A stretch of DNA of 64,000 bases from Davidsoniella eucalypti (GCA_004009845.1 RMBW01000015.1:186001-250000); one strand, 5' to 3'; positions 22,110 to 32,313 are shown, numbered from the stretch's first letter. Made by a program: numbers and translations. The notes: generated by a model from the letters alone, not told the origin.

Positions 22110-23900
22110 ATGCAGCCTTCACTATTCAAACCTCGACCACCAGCACGATTACTTGGTGCCGCTATATTGACGCTGGCAGGCCAAGCATATGCTTTCCATG
22201 ACGATTCTCGCATATCCGAAGACGCAACAACCTCATCAGACCCCATAGTACGTCTTTTCGCTTGAAATACCCTGTCGAAGAAATACACATACGGCGCTTA
22301 CATACACATATATTTACATATGCTGACAGTATACTAGGATGGAACACTATGGCTTCATATCTTTGTGATGATGCTGTCAACAGGCATCCTGTTTCCCGTG
22401 GGAATGGTCCTTGGCGTAAGACATTCCCATCCAGCCCTAACACATGCGGGAAGGTAGTTAAGGAGATAGCTAAGAGAAAGCTGCTTTGAAATTACGTGCC
22501 CATAATTGCCTTGGCCATGAACTCCGAAAGGTTTAGATTGGGCTAATGTTTTACATCTACCAAGCTGACTCTGGCTCGCTTTACACAAGATACTTCGTGT
22601 AACTAGGGAATTAGAACGATGCTAACCTTTTGTTGAATGTAGATGACCAAGAATAAATGGCATATTCCAGTCCAGATAACAGTCAATGCTCTTACCACCT
22701 TTGGCTATATATTAGGATACTTTCACAAAGGTCGTATGTTCCGTGAGGACAATGCTCACACCCAATTTTCCTATGTTATTATGATCTTGATCGTAGCCTT
22801 GGCACTTCTTGACTTCTACTCATGGCTGCCATTTGGAAGTAATGGAATCCCTGCCAAGATTGCATCGTTCTTACGTCCTTTTCATGGTATGCTGAGATAT
22901 TCTTTCCCAGTCTTCGCGTGGGCCCAGCTGATATTTGGTGGTATCACTACTCTCGGATTTTGCCAAGGTGAGCACATTGCACAGTGTGCAGCTCATTTTA
23001 TTATGGGCGGTGCCTTTGTTGCATACGCTATTATAATGGCTCTGCTGTTAGCTATTGGTCAGAATTGGCTACGCAGTACTGGCAGGTCTCAGGAGTTCTT
23101 TGATTCGGCTGTCATCGCAGCCTGGGGTTGTGTCAACACATTCACCGAACATCGTTGGGGTACCGCATGGGTCAAGAACGACTGGCAACATACCACCATG
23201 GGTGTCATCTGGTGGGCTGCTGGCCTAGTAGGTGTTTGGCTCAGCAAAGACCGTTATGGCCATCCTAAGCGTAACTTCATCCCCGGATTTGTTCTGTTGA
23301 TTACTGGCTGGGGCATGTCATCTCATCCGCAAGAGTCCATGACTTCAACCATGATGCACACTATGTTTGGCTACTCGCTCATGGGTGCTGGGATAACCCG
23401 TATCATTGAGATATCTTTTGTCCTCAAGGACCAACCAGCTTTGACGGACGATGGATACTCATACAACAGTTTCCAATATCTTCCTATATATGTAAGTTAC
23501 ACCACCCTATAACGTATTTTCGTATTAAGCTAACTCGAAATAGCTCTTGTTCATTGCAGGCTTCATGTTCATGAGTGCAACTGAGGAGCAGATGGACCTG
23601 GTTGAGAAATCAGATATGGACCATGTATCATACATTCTGATTATATTTTCGTTGGCATCCCTAATGTTTTTATTTGTCAATGTTCTCATTCATATTTATG
23701 ATCATGGATCTGGTTCTATAATGCCTACAAATCAACACCAACTGATTCCTCAACATCATGCTGACGCGGAACGCCAGGCAGCGGACGCGGAGGAATTTGA
23801 GCTTGAGGGGTTGAGTGATGATGAGTATGATGACGAACGAGGTCTGCTTCCTGATGAACAACGGGAAACTAAGCCACAAGTTAAACCTAGTGCAGTGTAA
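22110..23900 (+). CDS. YTP1-like multi-pass membrane protein
   Basis: join(22110..22247,22338..22415,22643..23491,23544..23900), 473 aa, four exons, all introns phase 0 (90, 227, 52 nt). Residues ~1-27 look like a signal peptide (RLLGAAILTLAGQAYA). Exon 2 encodes the helix WLHIFVMMLSTGILFPVGMV and exon 3 starts right after it. The family landmarks are the LHxxxM...GILFPxGMVLG helix, W-H-V/I-PVQ, and the conserved central block with FTEHRWG. About nine further helices follow and the acidic C-terminal tail (DDEYDDERGLLPDE) is probably cytosolic. Yeast YTP1 and its filamentous-fungal relatives have no settled function; an N-terminal cytochrome b561/DUF-like region is typical. The second intron is unusually long for this window. 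Strong call on family, none on biochemistry. Confidence 0.88.
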
Positions 23901-24399
23901 CTCGGTAAGCTAAGATATGGATTTGACAATTTCGAATGATTTATTTAGAGACGGTGTTTGAGTACTACATAGAGGCGCTTTTATATCATTTTATCTGTGA
24001 TTTTTCTGCATACATAATATTCTTCCGGCAATCGCGATGTGTCTCTATCTAGTTTGTGTGAACTCGACTAGCAACATAATCCCGACAAAACTCTTTTCTT
24101 AGTCTTGTAGACTCATTTTAAGGGAGTCGTTCCTGTAACAGTGTTTTTTTTTTCGAAAACGTTGATGTACGAAATGTTTTTTACAGATAAGTTAGATGGA
24201 GATTTTTGCTATATTAATTGGTGTGTCTTGGGTGGCTTCTACCCGTGCGCCCCACAATATATCTATCGATGGTGCTACACGATATACCTACTTTCTTCTT
24301 TTTGTGATATCTTCAACTACTATCAAAAAATGGAACGATTATTACTTGTTTAACGTGCTGTTATTATTTAACAATATACTTGAAAAAAAAGAACAAATA
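23901..24399. other. 3' flank of YTP1-like gene
   Basis: AT-rich 3' sequence up to an A/T-rich simple stretch (24388-24420) that borders the transposon remnant. No gene recognised. Confidence 0.4.
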
Positions 24400-25960
24400 A
24401 ATAAATAAAATAAAAATAAACCTCGTGTTTGTGTCCTAATCTGCTATCTCCTATAAACTCCCCGTTACAGTTATAGAAATGGGATTGTCCAGGTAGACTA
24501 TTATAAATTGCAGTCCGATTTCTTGCCGAACGGCGTACAATATCTTGTCGGTCATTGTGTACTCTAATAGAACCACCTCCCTGGAGTCTTTGGCGGCAAT
24601 TCCGTGCTCTTACCGCCTCTCTAGATGTAACTCCTGCCATCTCTGTAATGTGTACTTCAAGCAAGCTCTTCCCGTCAACTGCGGCTAAAGAGCCCCGTGA
24701 CATTTTGACAACTCCATTATACATGATTGCTTAGATCTGCCCCATTCTAGATAGACTCTAGAAGGAAATTAGCCATATCCTTAACCTGCTCTTTGGTATG
24801 AGGGGTTTGGAGGTTATCCAGACTGGCATTTTGAGAGTCGTTATTTTTGGGAGGGGGGGTTGAAGGGCGAGGGGTATGGCGTTGCTGTTGCTCAAACAAC
24901 GGCTGGGGAACTGCTAGAGGATTGTACAGGAAGATTCCAGTCATCTTAAATGCTGATTTGATCATTGAAGGGCGCATGGCATTCTGTCGTACTTGAGTAA
25001 TCAGACCATGAAAAGTTGATGTTTCAATGGCCAGCTGAAATGATGTTGTGGGGAGCTTGTGAATATGCTAACTTCACTGGCTGGGAGACACCAACATCAA
25101 GTGACTGAAGAAAACGCGTCGTATGGGATGGAAGACAAAATGGGATGCTTTTGTACTCCTGGCATTTCAAAATGATCTCAAAAGATTTGTATGGCCATCA
25201 AGGAGCAGTAGAGAGTACACACCTTTGCGACGATTTCCAATACACTCATTGAAATGTTCCAGCCAGTGTAATGTTAGATTACTATTACTAAACCTAGTAG
25301 GACTAGTAGCCAATTTGGCATGTCGGTCAAGCTCAGGCTGAAGATACCCGTGGGCCATGTGAACTGAGCCCTTTAGCATAATGAATGGTGGAATATTATC
25401 ACCTGTCGCAGAGGCAACTTCAATTGCTGTTACAGTCTCCCTATTAGGCCGAATAGCGATAGAAGGAACAGAATCGTTAACACCAGTGATGATAAGAATA
25501 GACATTGGCTGGGCTAACTGGAATCCAGTCTCGTCCATATTCCAGATATCGCCTGGTTGTATATTATATTCATCCACAGTATCCTGGAGTCTGACAAACC
25601 AGTCGTTCACATTTTCAGCCACTTCAGATTCTCGGCGCTTGATATCAATAATACCTTGCTTCACGACTTGGAATTTTGGGGTTCTTTTCAAGAAATGTCT
25701 AACCCAGTCTCTGTCGACTACAGTTGATTCATTGGCGGTTGTGATATCGGTGGGTGAATCTTCGTTTCCTTGCTGGAGAAAGTGACTGGCCGGCCACATT
25801 TTGAAGCATTAGACGCGTGAGGGGGGGCCAATTTTGATAAAAAGTTTAAGATAATCAATGAAAGAAGTCTCCTACGTAGTAGAAAGACGCTTTTATGACC
25901 GCCATGTTGTTTATGTGGTTGAAGGTAGGTTGGCCTTTTTGATATGATCACGAAGAGTCG
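24400..25960 (-). pseudogene. Degraded pogo/Fot-type DDE transposase
   Basis: Minus-strand remnant of a pogo/Tc1-type transposase. In the best-kept part (25167-25799) the sequence reads through WVRHFLKRTPKFQ (end of the CENP-B-type HTH) to GDIWNMDETGFQ (first catalytic Asp) and LLLLDGHTN (second catalytic Asp). Just after it the frame shifts: the expected CLPSHTT ... LQSLDVGV segment continues in another frame at ~25085-25160. It shifts again to a C-terminal segment with MRPSMIKSAFKMTGIF (24747-24977). A last piece at 24450-24720 carries RQRLQGGG. An in-frame TAA also interrupts the N-terminal side near 25810, and the HTH is largely lost. A/T-rich simple sequence borders both ends; no clear terminal inverted repeats found. 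Non-functional. Confidence 0.88.
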
Positions 25961-26150
25961 ATAGAGGAATATCTATTTATTTATTTATCATTTTACGTCT
26001 TTATGTGGATCACGTGGATCCGACCCTAATTGCCCTAGAAGAACCCTCCTGATAGAGGTCCAGAAAATTACAAAAGAAAAACAAAAAACAGAAACGAGCA
26101 ATGCAAAGGATCAAAGATATTAGATGAGAAGGTCGGAGGGGGTAGGAGCA
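25961..26150. other. Junction between the pogo remnant and the LINE remnant
   Basis: Short AT-rich spacer with TATTTATTTATTTA (about 25971-25988). No coding signal recognised. Confidence 0.35.
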
Positions 26151-26229
26151 GCGCTAACCTGGCTAAACTCCCCCCCCTGAGTCCTCCTAAGGGTTGGGGG
26201 CATTGTTGTGTGGTTAGGGTATTGTCTAT

Positions 26230-26400
26230 GGTGGTGTGAAACTGTCTTCGTGAGAAAACCTTTGACAGACGTAGTGCCTTTCTTGGCCAGAGTCTCTGCT
26301 ATCTCAATGCTAGATATTCCAATGTGTCCAGGGACCCAAACCGGGTGACTTGTCCAACTTTGACATGGCTTAACACGCCGACGTCTATTGGGCCAAATTC
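26230..26400 (-). pseudogene. LINE RNase H domain remnant
   Basis: Minus-strand translation gives VWVPGHIGISSIEIAETLAK, close to the conserved RNase H motif WVPGHxGIxGNExAD. The usual N-E-x-A-D reads I-E-I-A-E, so the final acidic residue is changed. Part of the degraded LINE. Confidence 0.75.
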
Positions 26401-26564
26401 GGGCTAGAGAGTGGAACTCTAAGATCTGGGCTTGGCTGGTGTCTGTTGGTGCGGAGCCGGGAAAGAGGCAAGCTTAAGCTGCTTGGTTTTCAAGAGAAAC
26501 ATGTCCAAGCCGTGTCATCGGGATAGCGGAGGACCGGGCTACCAGAGGGTGATTGTGGTCCAGG

Positions 26565-27083
26565 CTAGTCCATCTTGTAGCCAGGAGTCTTCGTTTGTTT
26601 CCCAGGAGGAGAAAATTTGCGTCCCTTCGAGGCCCAGGTCTCCACATGTTTAGCGAATGTAAGTTTAGAGTCTAGCCAGAACCCAAGCCATCTTATATCT
26701 TTTTTGGGGTGGATGTCCACTCCTCCAATCTCTATGGGTGGGTGAGGCTTTGACCAGGCTCTTGTGAAGTGGATAACTTCGGTTTTGTATGGGGCAAACT
26801 CAACTCCGTTTTCTTTTGCCCATGTATGCATTCTTTTAGCCGTTCTTTTGGCTAAGGATGCCGACGCGGACAATGTCTTTCCAGAAGTTAAGATGGCCAC
26901 ATCATCAGCGTAGCTGAAGCGGTTGTTGGAGCTGACTAGGGGTTGGATGAACAACATGAAGAGGATGGGCGATATGGAGCCTTGCGGGACTCCACACAAT
27001 ATGTCTTTCTCAGTGGATCTTTCTGTGCCCAGTCGAAGTCGGCATTTTCTGTTTGTGACGAAGGAGCCTACCCATTTTATCAA
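26565..27083 (-). pseudogene. LINE reverse transcriptase, C-terminal half remnant
   Basis: Open for 172 codons on the minus strand. Contains KWVGSFVTNRKCRLRL, CGVPQGSISPILFMLFI and SYADDVAIL, i.e. RT motifs with the catalytic YADD intact, then TEVIHFTR and IRWLGFWLDSKLTF. Motifs upstream of the PQGS block are absent. The 3' end runs into a shifted frame before RNase H. Cannot encode an active RT. Confidence 0.88.
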
Positions 27084-27089
27084 GTTTGG

Positions 27090-27381
27090 GGGCTAGCCTT
27101 GTTCACGGAGGCGGCTTCAACCAGTTGGGAACCGGCGGTCATTCCTTGGCCTTGGCTCCGAGCGCATCAGCGACATCCTTAGCAGTGACTGCATAAATAA
27201 TCAACTTCTTGGTAGTCACCAGCTTCTGAAAAACAGCGGCATTCATCTCTGAAGATTTTGGCAAAGCAATTGGTCCTGAGTTTGGGGTTAAATGAATGTC
27301 GTGGTCGAGAAGCCAATGTTGCCCAAGAATTAAATCTTCAAGCTGACCGGCATTGTATTGCAACTCTCCAATGGCTTTCAT
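27090..27381 (-). pseudogene. Ty3/gypsy-type protease-RT linker fragment inside the LINE
   Basis: Minus-strand frame contains LEDLILGQHWLLDHDIHL and KKLIIYAVTAKDVADALG. These look like the segment just after the aspartic protease of fungal Ty3/gypsy Pol (LGMDWLxxHNP..., IYAVTLKDIxxAL). It directly follows LINE-like KHSWWNEEF and is followed by LINE RT at 27083, so a few hundred bases of gypsy origin replace part of the LINE. The family call rests on these two motifs. Confidence 0.55.
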
Positions 27382-27384
27382 GAA

Positions 27385-27828
27385 TTCTTCATTCCACCAT
27401 GAGTGCTTCTGCGAGGTGACTTCATCCGGCGGGGCATGATAACAGCAAGGGCTGCATCAATGGCTCCATTCAGTTGGTCAACCGCTTCGTCTAGTAGTTC
27501 CGTGTTGGGGAAGAGGATGGGGAGGAGGAATAATCTGAAGGAGCTTCTCAGCTCCGGCGCTCTATTGAGGTTGAGAGTGTAGCCTAGGGGTAGTCCAGAT
27601 TGTGGAGTGGTCGGAGGTGGTGTTCAGGGTGCTAACTACCTCAGACACAACACTGGGAATGTTCCAGAAACAGAGGTCCAGTGTGTGTCCACGGGAGTGC
27701 TTTGGTACTTTGAGCGGTGCGGTAGAAGGCGGTAAGGGCAAGGGAACGACGGGCGCGCTGAAGACAGATGCCACTTTGTCTATCTTTAGCAGAGTCGCGG
27801 CCATTGCGGTCTTGGTATCAAAGGACAA
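27385..27828 (-). pseudogene. LINE endonuclease C-terminal fragment
   Basis: Minus-strand HSRGHTLDLCFWNIPSVVS and TTSDHSTIW match the end of the AP-endonuclease-like domain of fungal LINEs (the conserved SDH is present). A frameshift separates this from LINE-type KHSWWNEEF near 27385-27410. Confidence 0.7.
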
Positions 27829-27842
27829 GGAGAAGCCGAAGT

Positions 27843-28145
27843 TTACTTGTTTAACGAGCTTATGTCGCTCGCACAGACACCTAGGTGTCTGACCAACACG
27901 TTTTTAGTTTCCGCGGCACCCCAGAGTCTCTGGGGAGAGTTCGCCGGCAGACGAAGGAAAATTCTATATGAGCCAGAAGATGACTGATCTGGCTTGGTTT
28001 TCTGTATTGTGGGCTTTTTGGCCCGCGGGTCGATTATTTTGTTGCTGCTACCGTCTGAGGGTGTGAGATAGTAGCGTATGAGGTCAGGGGGACTTCGGGT
28101 TCGGGGCGGCAGGGTGCTCGCCCTCCGGCGCTCTCTTTCTTTCAA
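27843..28145 (-). pseudogene. LINE ORF1 (gag-like) C-terminal fragment
   Basis: Contains SGSYRIFLRLPANSPQRLWG and a following NVLVRHLGV, the pattern of the RNA-binding ORF1 product of Tad-like LINEs (xRxFLRLPxxxPxR). Upstream it is cut off by the minisatellite at 28187-28581. Confidence 0.5.
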
Positions 28146-28186
28146 GAGTGGGCGCAGGATCAGATTTGTCAGTCTTCTTCAAGTTG

Positions 28187-28581
28187 CACTTTCGGGGAAG
28201 TTGAGCGGGACCTTCGGGGAAGTTGAGCGGGACCTTCGGGGAAATTGAGCGCACTTTCGGGGAAGTTGAGCGGGACCTTCGGGGAAGTTAAGCGCACTTT
28301 CGGGGAAGTTGAGCGGGACCTTCAGGGAAATTGAGCGCACTTTCGGGGAAGTTGAGCGGGACCTTCGGGGAAGTTAAGCGCACTTTCGGGGAAGTTGAGC
28401 GGGACCTTCGGGGAAATTGAGCGCACTTTCGGGGAAGTTGAGCGGGACCTTCGGGGAAGTTAAGCGCACTTTCGGGGAAGTTGAGCGGGACCTTCGGGGA
28501 AGTTAAGCGCACTTTCGGGGAAGTTGAGCGGGACCTTCGGGGAAGTTAAGCGCACTTTCGGGGAAGTTGAGCGGGACCTTC
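28187..28581. repeat. 43-bp minisatellite (about nine units)
   Basis: Units begin at the recurring CACTTTCGGGG at 28187, 28252, 28295, 28338, 28381, 28424, 28467, 28510 and 28553. From 28252 the spacing is exactly 43 bp. Each unit is two diverged ~21/22-bp half-units (ending AGTTGAGCGGGACC and AGTTAAGCGCAC or AATTGAGCGCAC). 43 is not a multiple of three, so the minus-strand reading frame rotates from unit to unit. The array sits inside the LINE ORF1-like sequence. Confidence 0.95.
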
Positions 28582-28602
28582 GGGGGGGGGGGGGGGGGGG
28601 GG
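28582..28602. repeat. G21 homopolymer
   Basis: Twenty-one consecutive G on the plus strand, directly at the end of the minisatellite, then T and GGGGG. A likely polymerase-slippage product or assembly weak point. Confidence 0.95.
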
Positions 28603-28883
28603 TGGGGGCGCGTGGCAGGCGGATCTGCCTTCGGGGTGGCCTTCGGAGGGGCGGCTTTGGAGTTGTAGATGAACTCCATGGCCTTGCTCTCAGCTGTGTC
28701 AGATACAGCCTTGAAGAGCATGGCGTAACTCGGTCTCAGTTTCGGTGTTGTCGCGAGCATCAATCTGCTGCAACGTATCTTCCAGGAGCAACGCGATCGT
28801 TTTGGCGGCCAGCGTCCGCTTGTTGAGGGCGGCCGGCACGCCTTCATAGCCCGCAGGGTCTTATCGGGAGTGCACTTTAACAA
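28603..28883 (-). pseudogene. LINE ORF1 (gag-like) N-terminal fragment
   Basis: Minus-strand frame with DKTLRAMKAC, AVSDTAESKAMEFIYNSK and a Pro/Ala-rich run leading into poly-Pro (the homopolymer) and the minisatellite. Composition and position, upstream of the other LINE parts, suggest the gag-like ORF1. No diagnostic motif, so modest confidence. Confidence 0.4.
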
Positions 28884-29323
28884 AAGTAGAAGTTTCTTTG
28901 AAATATCATTGCGGGACAGTATCTGCCTAGATGTATGTGAGAAACTGATATCTACTATGGAAGCAACAGTTATAGTTAGAACCTCAGGGTTTTCAAAATG
29001 ATATGCTACTGCTTGCTGAATGGCAGCGGAGCGTTAAGACAGATGGATTTTGTTACATTTTTTGATAATTGTTCAAGATGCCGCCAAAGAAGCATGTAGA
29101 TTAGGAAGTCTGTCACGAAAAACACGGAGTTGTTGCTAACATCGTACGTAGCACCATTAATATATTATGGCGTGGCACGGTATTTATTGTTGATTGAAGG
29201 CCCTTTTGGCCTTTAGTTTCTAGCGACAAAGAAATTGCTTCTCCGGTCTGCATGTCTCTATCGGGATGGGAGAAAGTCACATGACTTCAGGTCAAGACCT
29301 GCCTTTAGAGACAAACAATAAAA
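28884..29323. other. Non-coding flank of the LINE remnant
   Basis: AT-rich, no open frame of note, no repeat recognised. Confidence 0.4.
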
Positions 29324-29536
29324 TCATTTCATCCAAGAGGGATAGGAGGGGCGAGGAGGAGTGTCGGGTTTGGGAGATACTATGATATCTTCCCTGGACC
29401 CGCACCCAGTGATCCCACGGCCGTCAGAACCCATATGATTGATATCAGCTCTTTTCTCAATCAAGAGCTTAGCAATTCTAAGAACTGCCGAGCTGTCAAT
29501 CGAATTCGACGGCCGATACCGTTTATCGGTCTCCAT
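29324..29536 (-). pseudogene. Possible ankyrin-repeat fragment
   Basis: A 70-codon minus-strand frame contains AVLRIAKLLIEKRADINHMG, the second-helix-plus-loop pattern of an ankyrin repeat (xxxxKLLIEKGADIN). Only one repeat is seen; the rest is unlike any domain. A GTAAGC/TTAG pair upstream (about 29540-29660) could be an old intron but does not give a convincing joined frame. Best read as a relic beside the transposon graveyard. Confidence 0.35.
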
Positions 29537-30027
29537 ATTATGGGGATATTTATTCCTAATTGGTCCCAGTATTTTGGGGATAGTTCTCGATAGCTATGCT
29601 AATCCAGAGATCAAAGGGCGTTCGTTTGGTAACTCTGTTAGATATACGGTTAGCTTACCTCTGTACTTCCCGATGATAAAAATCTCGCAGTAAAACTCAC
29701 ATATTGATGATGACACGTCATTGGCGTGGTCGGCGCGAAACAGTAGTGATCTTACCCCGTACTTTACGGGAAGACCACCAGACGGTGCTGCTGTCGAGGA
29801 AGTATGTGGCATTTTCTAGTAGATGATATACCACAGAATTCCTCAGCAAGAATGGAGGCGCGCTTCGCTCCTGGAGCCGGTCGCCGATGTGGAGATGGAC
29901 GGCGCAGACGACACGAACAGATTCCGGGCCTAGTAGTAACTGGAGCCAATACGGATGGAAGCATTTCCGGATTGGCGTCAGTTCCTAAGGAGGCTTGAAG
30001 CCCGGTATGTTCGTGTCGACTTGAGTA
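29537..30027. other. Non-coding, no gene recognised
   Basis: Open frames on both strands (29594-29812 minus, 29764-30120 minus) show no domain. The second even runs through the tRNA-like relic, so it is not a gene. Confidence 0.4.
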
Positions 30028-30074
30028 AAGTTGGCCGAGTGGTATGACTTGATTAGGTTCGAATCCCCTTTTTA
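30028..30074 (+). pseudogene. tRNA-like relic with A and B boxes
   Basis: TGGCCGAGTGG at 30032-30042 is a perfect Leu/Ser-type A box. GGTTCGAATCC at 30056-30066 is a perfect B box, followed by a T run (TTTTT at 30069-30073). Only 13 nt separate them, too few for an anticodon arm and variable loop, and T-stem and acceptor pairing fail. I read this as a tRNA-Leu/Ser-derived fragment with the anticodon region deleted, or a tRNA-derived SINE promoter. Confidence 0.45.
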
Positions 30075-30283
30075 TGTACCCCGCGAAAGATGTTCGACTT
30101 GAGGTGGGGCGGGGTATCAATCTGACATTTATGTGGATCCCTAGGCGGTGTGAAGGCTATATTCTGCCGGTTAAAAAAATTCTCACCGCCTAGCTTTCTT
30201 CACTGCTTTGCTCAAGTCTCGTCACACATAGAAACCAGTAATTTTTCTCTTGATAGATATCCTTCGAAATAATTATTTTAAAA

Positions 30284-30708
30284 ATGGTTTCCATCAAGAA
30301 CCCCAACTTCAAGTCCAAGAACCAGTCAATCTCCGTGGCGACCAAGAGCCGTGCTCAACGCCAAAAGTCCGAAGCTCAGCGCAAGAGCGGCATCTCCAAG
30401 AATGCTATCCGCCGCGGTGCCAGACCTGGTTTCCGTCCTACTAGCGGTCCTGGAAAGAAGCTGGGCAAGAAGCAGCAGCATAAACGCGATAGAGCAATTA
30501 CCTACCAACTAAAGCGCCAGCAGGAAGCCACTGGCGAGGTTGTGATGAAGGGTATGTCTACCCTCAAGCTATATGAACACAAATAACGTAATAAATACTA
30601 AAATAGAATACCATAGATGCATCTGAAAAGCCCAATAAAAAGGCCGCCAAGGCTTCCAAGACCGCTACCACCGAGGAGTCTATGGACATTGACGATAACA
30701 TCGCCTAA
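30284..30708 (+). CDS. Small basic protein resembling ribosome biogenesis factor Alb1
   Basis: join(30284..30551,30617..30708), 119 aa. The 65-nt intron (AAGG|GTATGT, CATAG|AT) joins EVVMK to DASEKPNKKA. The protein is very basic (NPNFKSKNQS, SRAQRQKSEAQRKS, KKLGKKQQHKRDRAITYQ). It ends in the acidic SMDIDDNIA. The layout, with SKKR-like basic helix, an LxxQRK-like stretch, VxxDAS and MDID near the end, resembles fungal Alb1, the partner of the 60S export factor Arx1. I name it by this resemblance only; another small nucleolar protein is possible. A minus-strand convergent neighbour begins its 3' end 400 bp away. Confidence 0.6.
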
Positions 30709-31104
30709 TCTTCTAACTTCAGCGTTGAAGATGAATAACGCAAATAAGCATATTTCGGCTATGACATTATGAGCATAGGCGAGGGGAAAAAAGGATAAAC
30801 ACGGCCAAGAACACACAGGTAATCACAGGCGTTTTCAGTGGTATTTGCATTTTTGTTTGGCTTAGGGTACTCAACTAGCGAGCAATGTTTCGTTTCAATA
30901 TAGGCGGCAACGGGCAAGATGGCCAAGGATAGCCGTTGGATCCCGCTTGGTATAAGTTTAGAACATAACAATGATTATACATATTTATTGCAATCTCCCA
31001 ATACGTAGTCACAGAGGTATGTTTCTCACTAGTTACTATGTAGTGTGGTACCATGATATGATTTTGGATTTATATTATTTTACATATGGATACAATAAGT
31101 GTCC
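30709..31104. other. Convergent 3' region
   Basis: 3' flanks of the Alb1-like gene and the MDR reductase. AT-rich near 31040-31085. No gene recognised. Confidence 0.5.
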
Positions 31105-32210
31105 TTACTCGCCATGGACCTTGACAACAGCCTTGCCAAAGTTCTTACCGTTCAGCATGCCGACAAAGCCCTCAGCGCCCTCGTCGATGCTAGAAGTGAC
31201 ATCAAGCTTGGCCTTGAGGGAACCGTTCTTGATGAGAGGACCAGCGTATTCACGTAGCTTGTCAACAGTTTCTTGGCAGTAGTCAACAATGAAACCCTCG
31301 ATGACCAGCTGCTTGCTAATGATGGGGATGAGGTTTCTGAAGGGGTAGCGCTCCTCGGCAGGAATACTGTATTGAGAGATCTAGAGAGAAAGTTAGATTC
31401 ATTGGCCTGAGTAAAATTTAGAGTTGGAAAATGATGACTTACCATACCACAGCAGATGATACGGCCTTTGGATTTCATGTGAGTGATAGCAGCATCCAAG
31501 TGGTCACCACCAACGTTATCCCAGTAGATATCAATGCCGTTGGGAGCTAGACGTGCCAGAGCAGCATTAGGAGCCTCTTCCTTGTAGTTGAAAACGGAAT
31601 CGAAGCCAAGTTCCTTCACCAAAAAATCGGCCTTCTCTGCGCTGCCAACACTACCAATGACAGTGCAGCCCTCGATCTTGGCCAGCTGGCCAACAAACTG
31701 GCCAACGGCACCAGCAGCCGAGGAGATGAAGATGGCATCACCCTTCTTAGGCTTGCCAATACGGTACAGACCTTCGTACGCAGTGCAACCAGGCATGCCT
31801 AGAGCACCAACAAACTGGCCCAGGTGTAGGCCATAGGTGTCCTTGATCTTATTGGCGAAGCCAAGGGCATACGAAGGGATGGGAGAGTACTCGGCCAGAT
31901 CAGAAGGTGAGACGATGATGTCACCGACAGCGTGGGCTGGAGTATCACTCTTCAGAACGCGGCACACGCTGTAGCCGGAAATAGGACCGTCAAGGGCATA
32001 GGGGGGGGCGTATGACGGGATTTTGGGGTCCCGAAGACGGCCGCGCATGTAAGGGTCTAGAGAAGCCCAGAGAACCTCAACAAACAGGCCACCGGGGGGA
32101 GCCTGCGCGCTCTCGAGGTCGACGGGGCGGTCCTCGACATTAAGATGCTCGCCGGCGACAGGAGAACGCTCGGGGAGCTTCTTGTAGATAACGCTCTTGT
32201 TAGCAACCAT
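31105..32210 (-). CDS. NADPH-dependent alkenal/one oxidoreductase (MDR superfamily, prostaglandin reductase-like)
   Basis: complement(join(31105..31380,31443..32210)), 347 aa; the 62-nt intron (GTATG|GTAAGT, CTCTAG|ATC) joins GRIICCGM to ISQYSIP. The length is exactly that of zinc-free medium-chain reductases of the leukotriene B4 12-hydroxydehydrogenase / 2-alkenal reductase group. Landmarks: SLDPYMRGRL near residue 52, LGMPGCTAYEGLYRIGKPKKGD, the NADPH loop SSAAGAVGQFVGQLAKI, VIGSVGSAEKADFL, IDIYWDNVGGDHLDAA, and the terminal GMLNGKNFGKAVVKV. It probably reduces reactive alpha,beta-unsaturated carbonyls in the cytosol. No zinc-binding Cys cluster is visible. A TATA box lies 104 nt upstream. 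Confidence 0.93.
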
Positions 32211-32313
32211 GGTGTCTGATCTGATGAAGAAGATATAATATAGATATAGAAGAAGGATGAGTGTGAGGTTTTGATAAATTTACTTTCAGCTCCGTACCGG
32301 CAGAAACTGTGAC

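Larger units (their letters stand above)
26150..28900 (-). mobile_element. Degraded Tad-like LINE retrotransposon with internal deletion and insertion
   Basis: In minus-strand order the fragments follow a non-LTR element: an ORF1/gag-like part (28883-27843, interrupted by a minisatellite), an AP-endonuclease C-terminal part (27828-27385), the late reverse transcriptase part (27083-26565) and an RNase H part (26400-26230). Each part is broken by frameshifts or stops, and the N-terminal half of the RT is missing, replaced by a Ty3/gypsy-like fragment. Domain order and the presence of RNase H fit the Tad1 clade of fungal LINEs. Exact termini and target-site duplications were not found. Confidence 0.8.

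Noticed and set aside
24388..25993. A/T-rich simple sequences at both ends of the pogo remnant as terminal inverted repeats
   Set aside because: They are tetranucleotide-like simple repeats, not matching unique ends, so no TIR is claimed.
29764..30120. 118-codon minus-strand open frame
   Set aside because: Passes through the tRNA-like relic, so not a protein gene.
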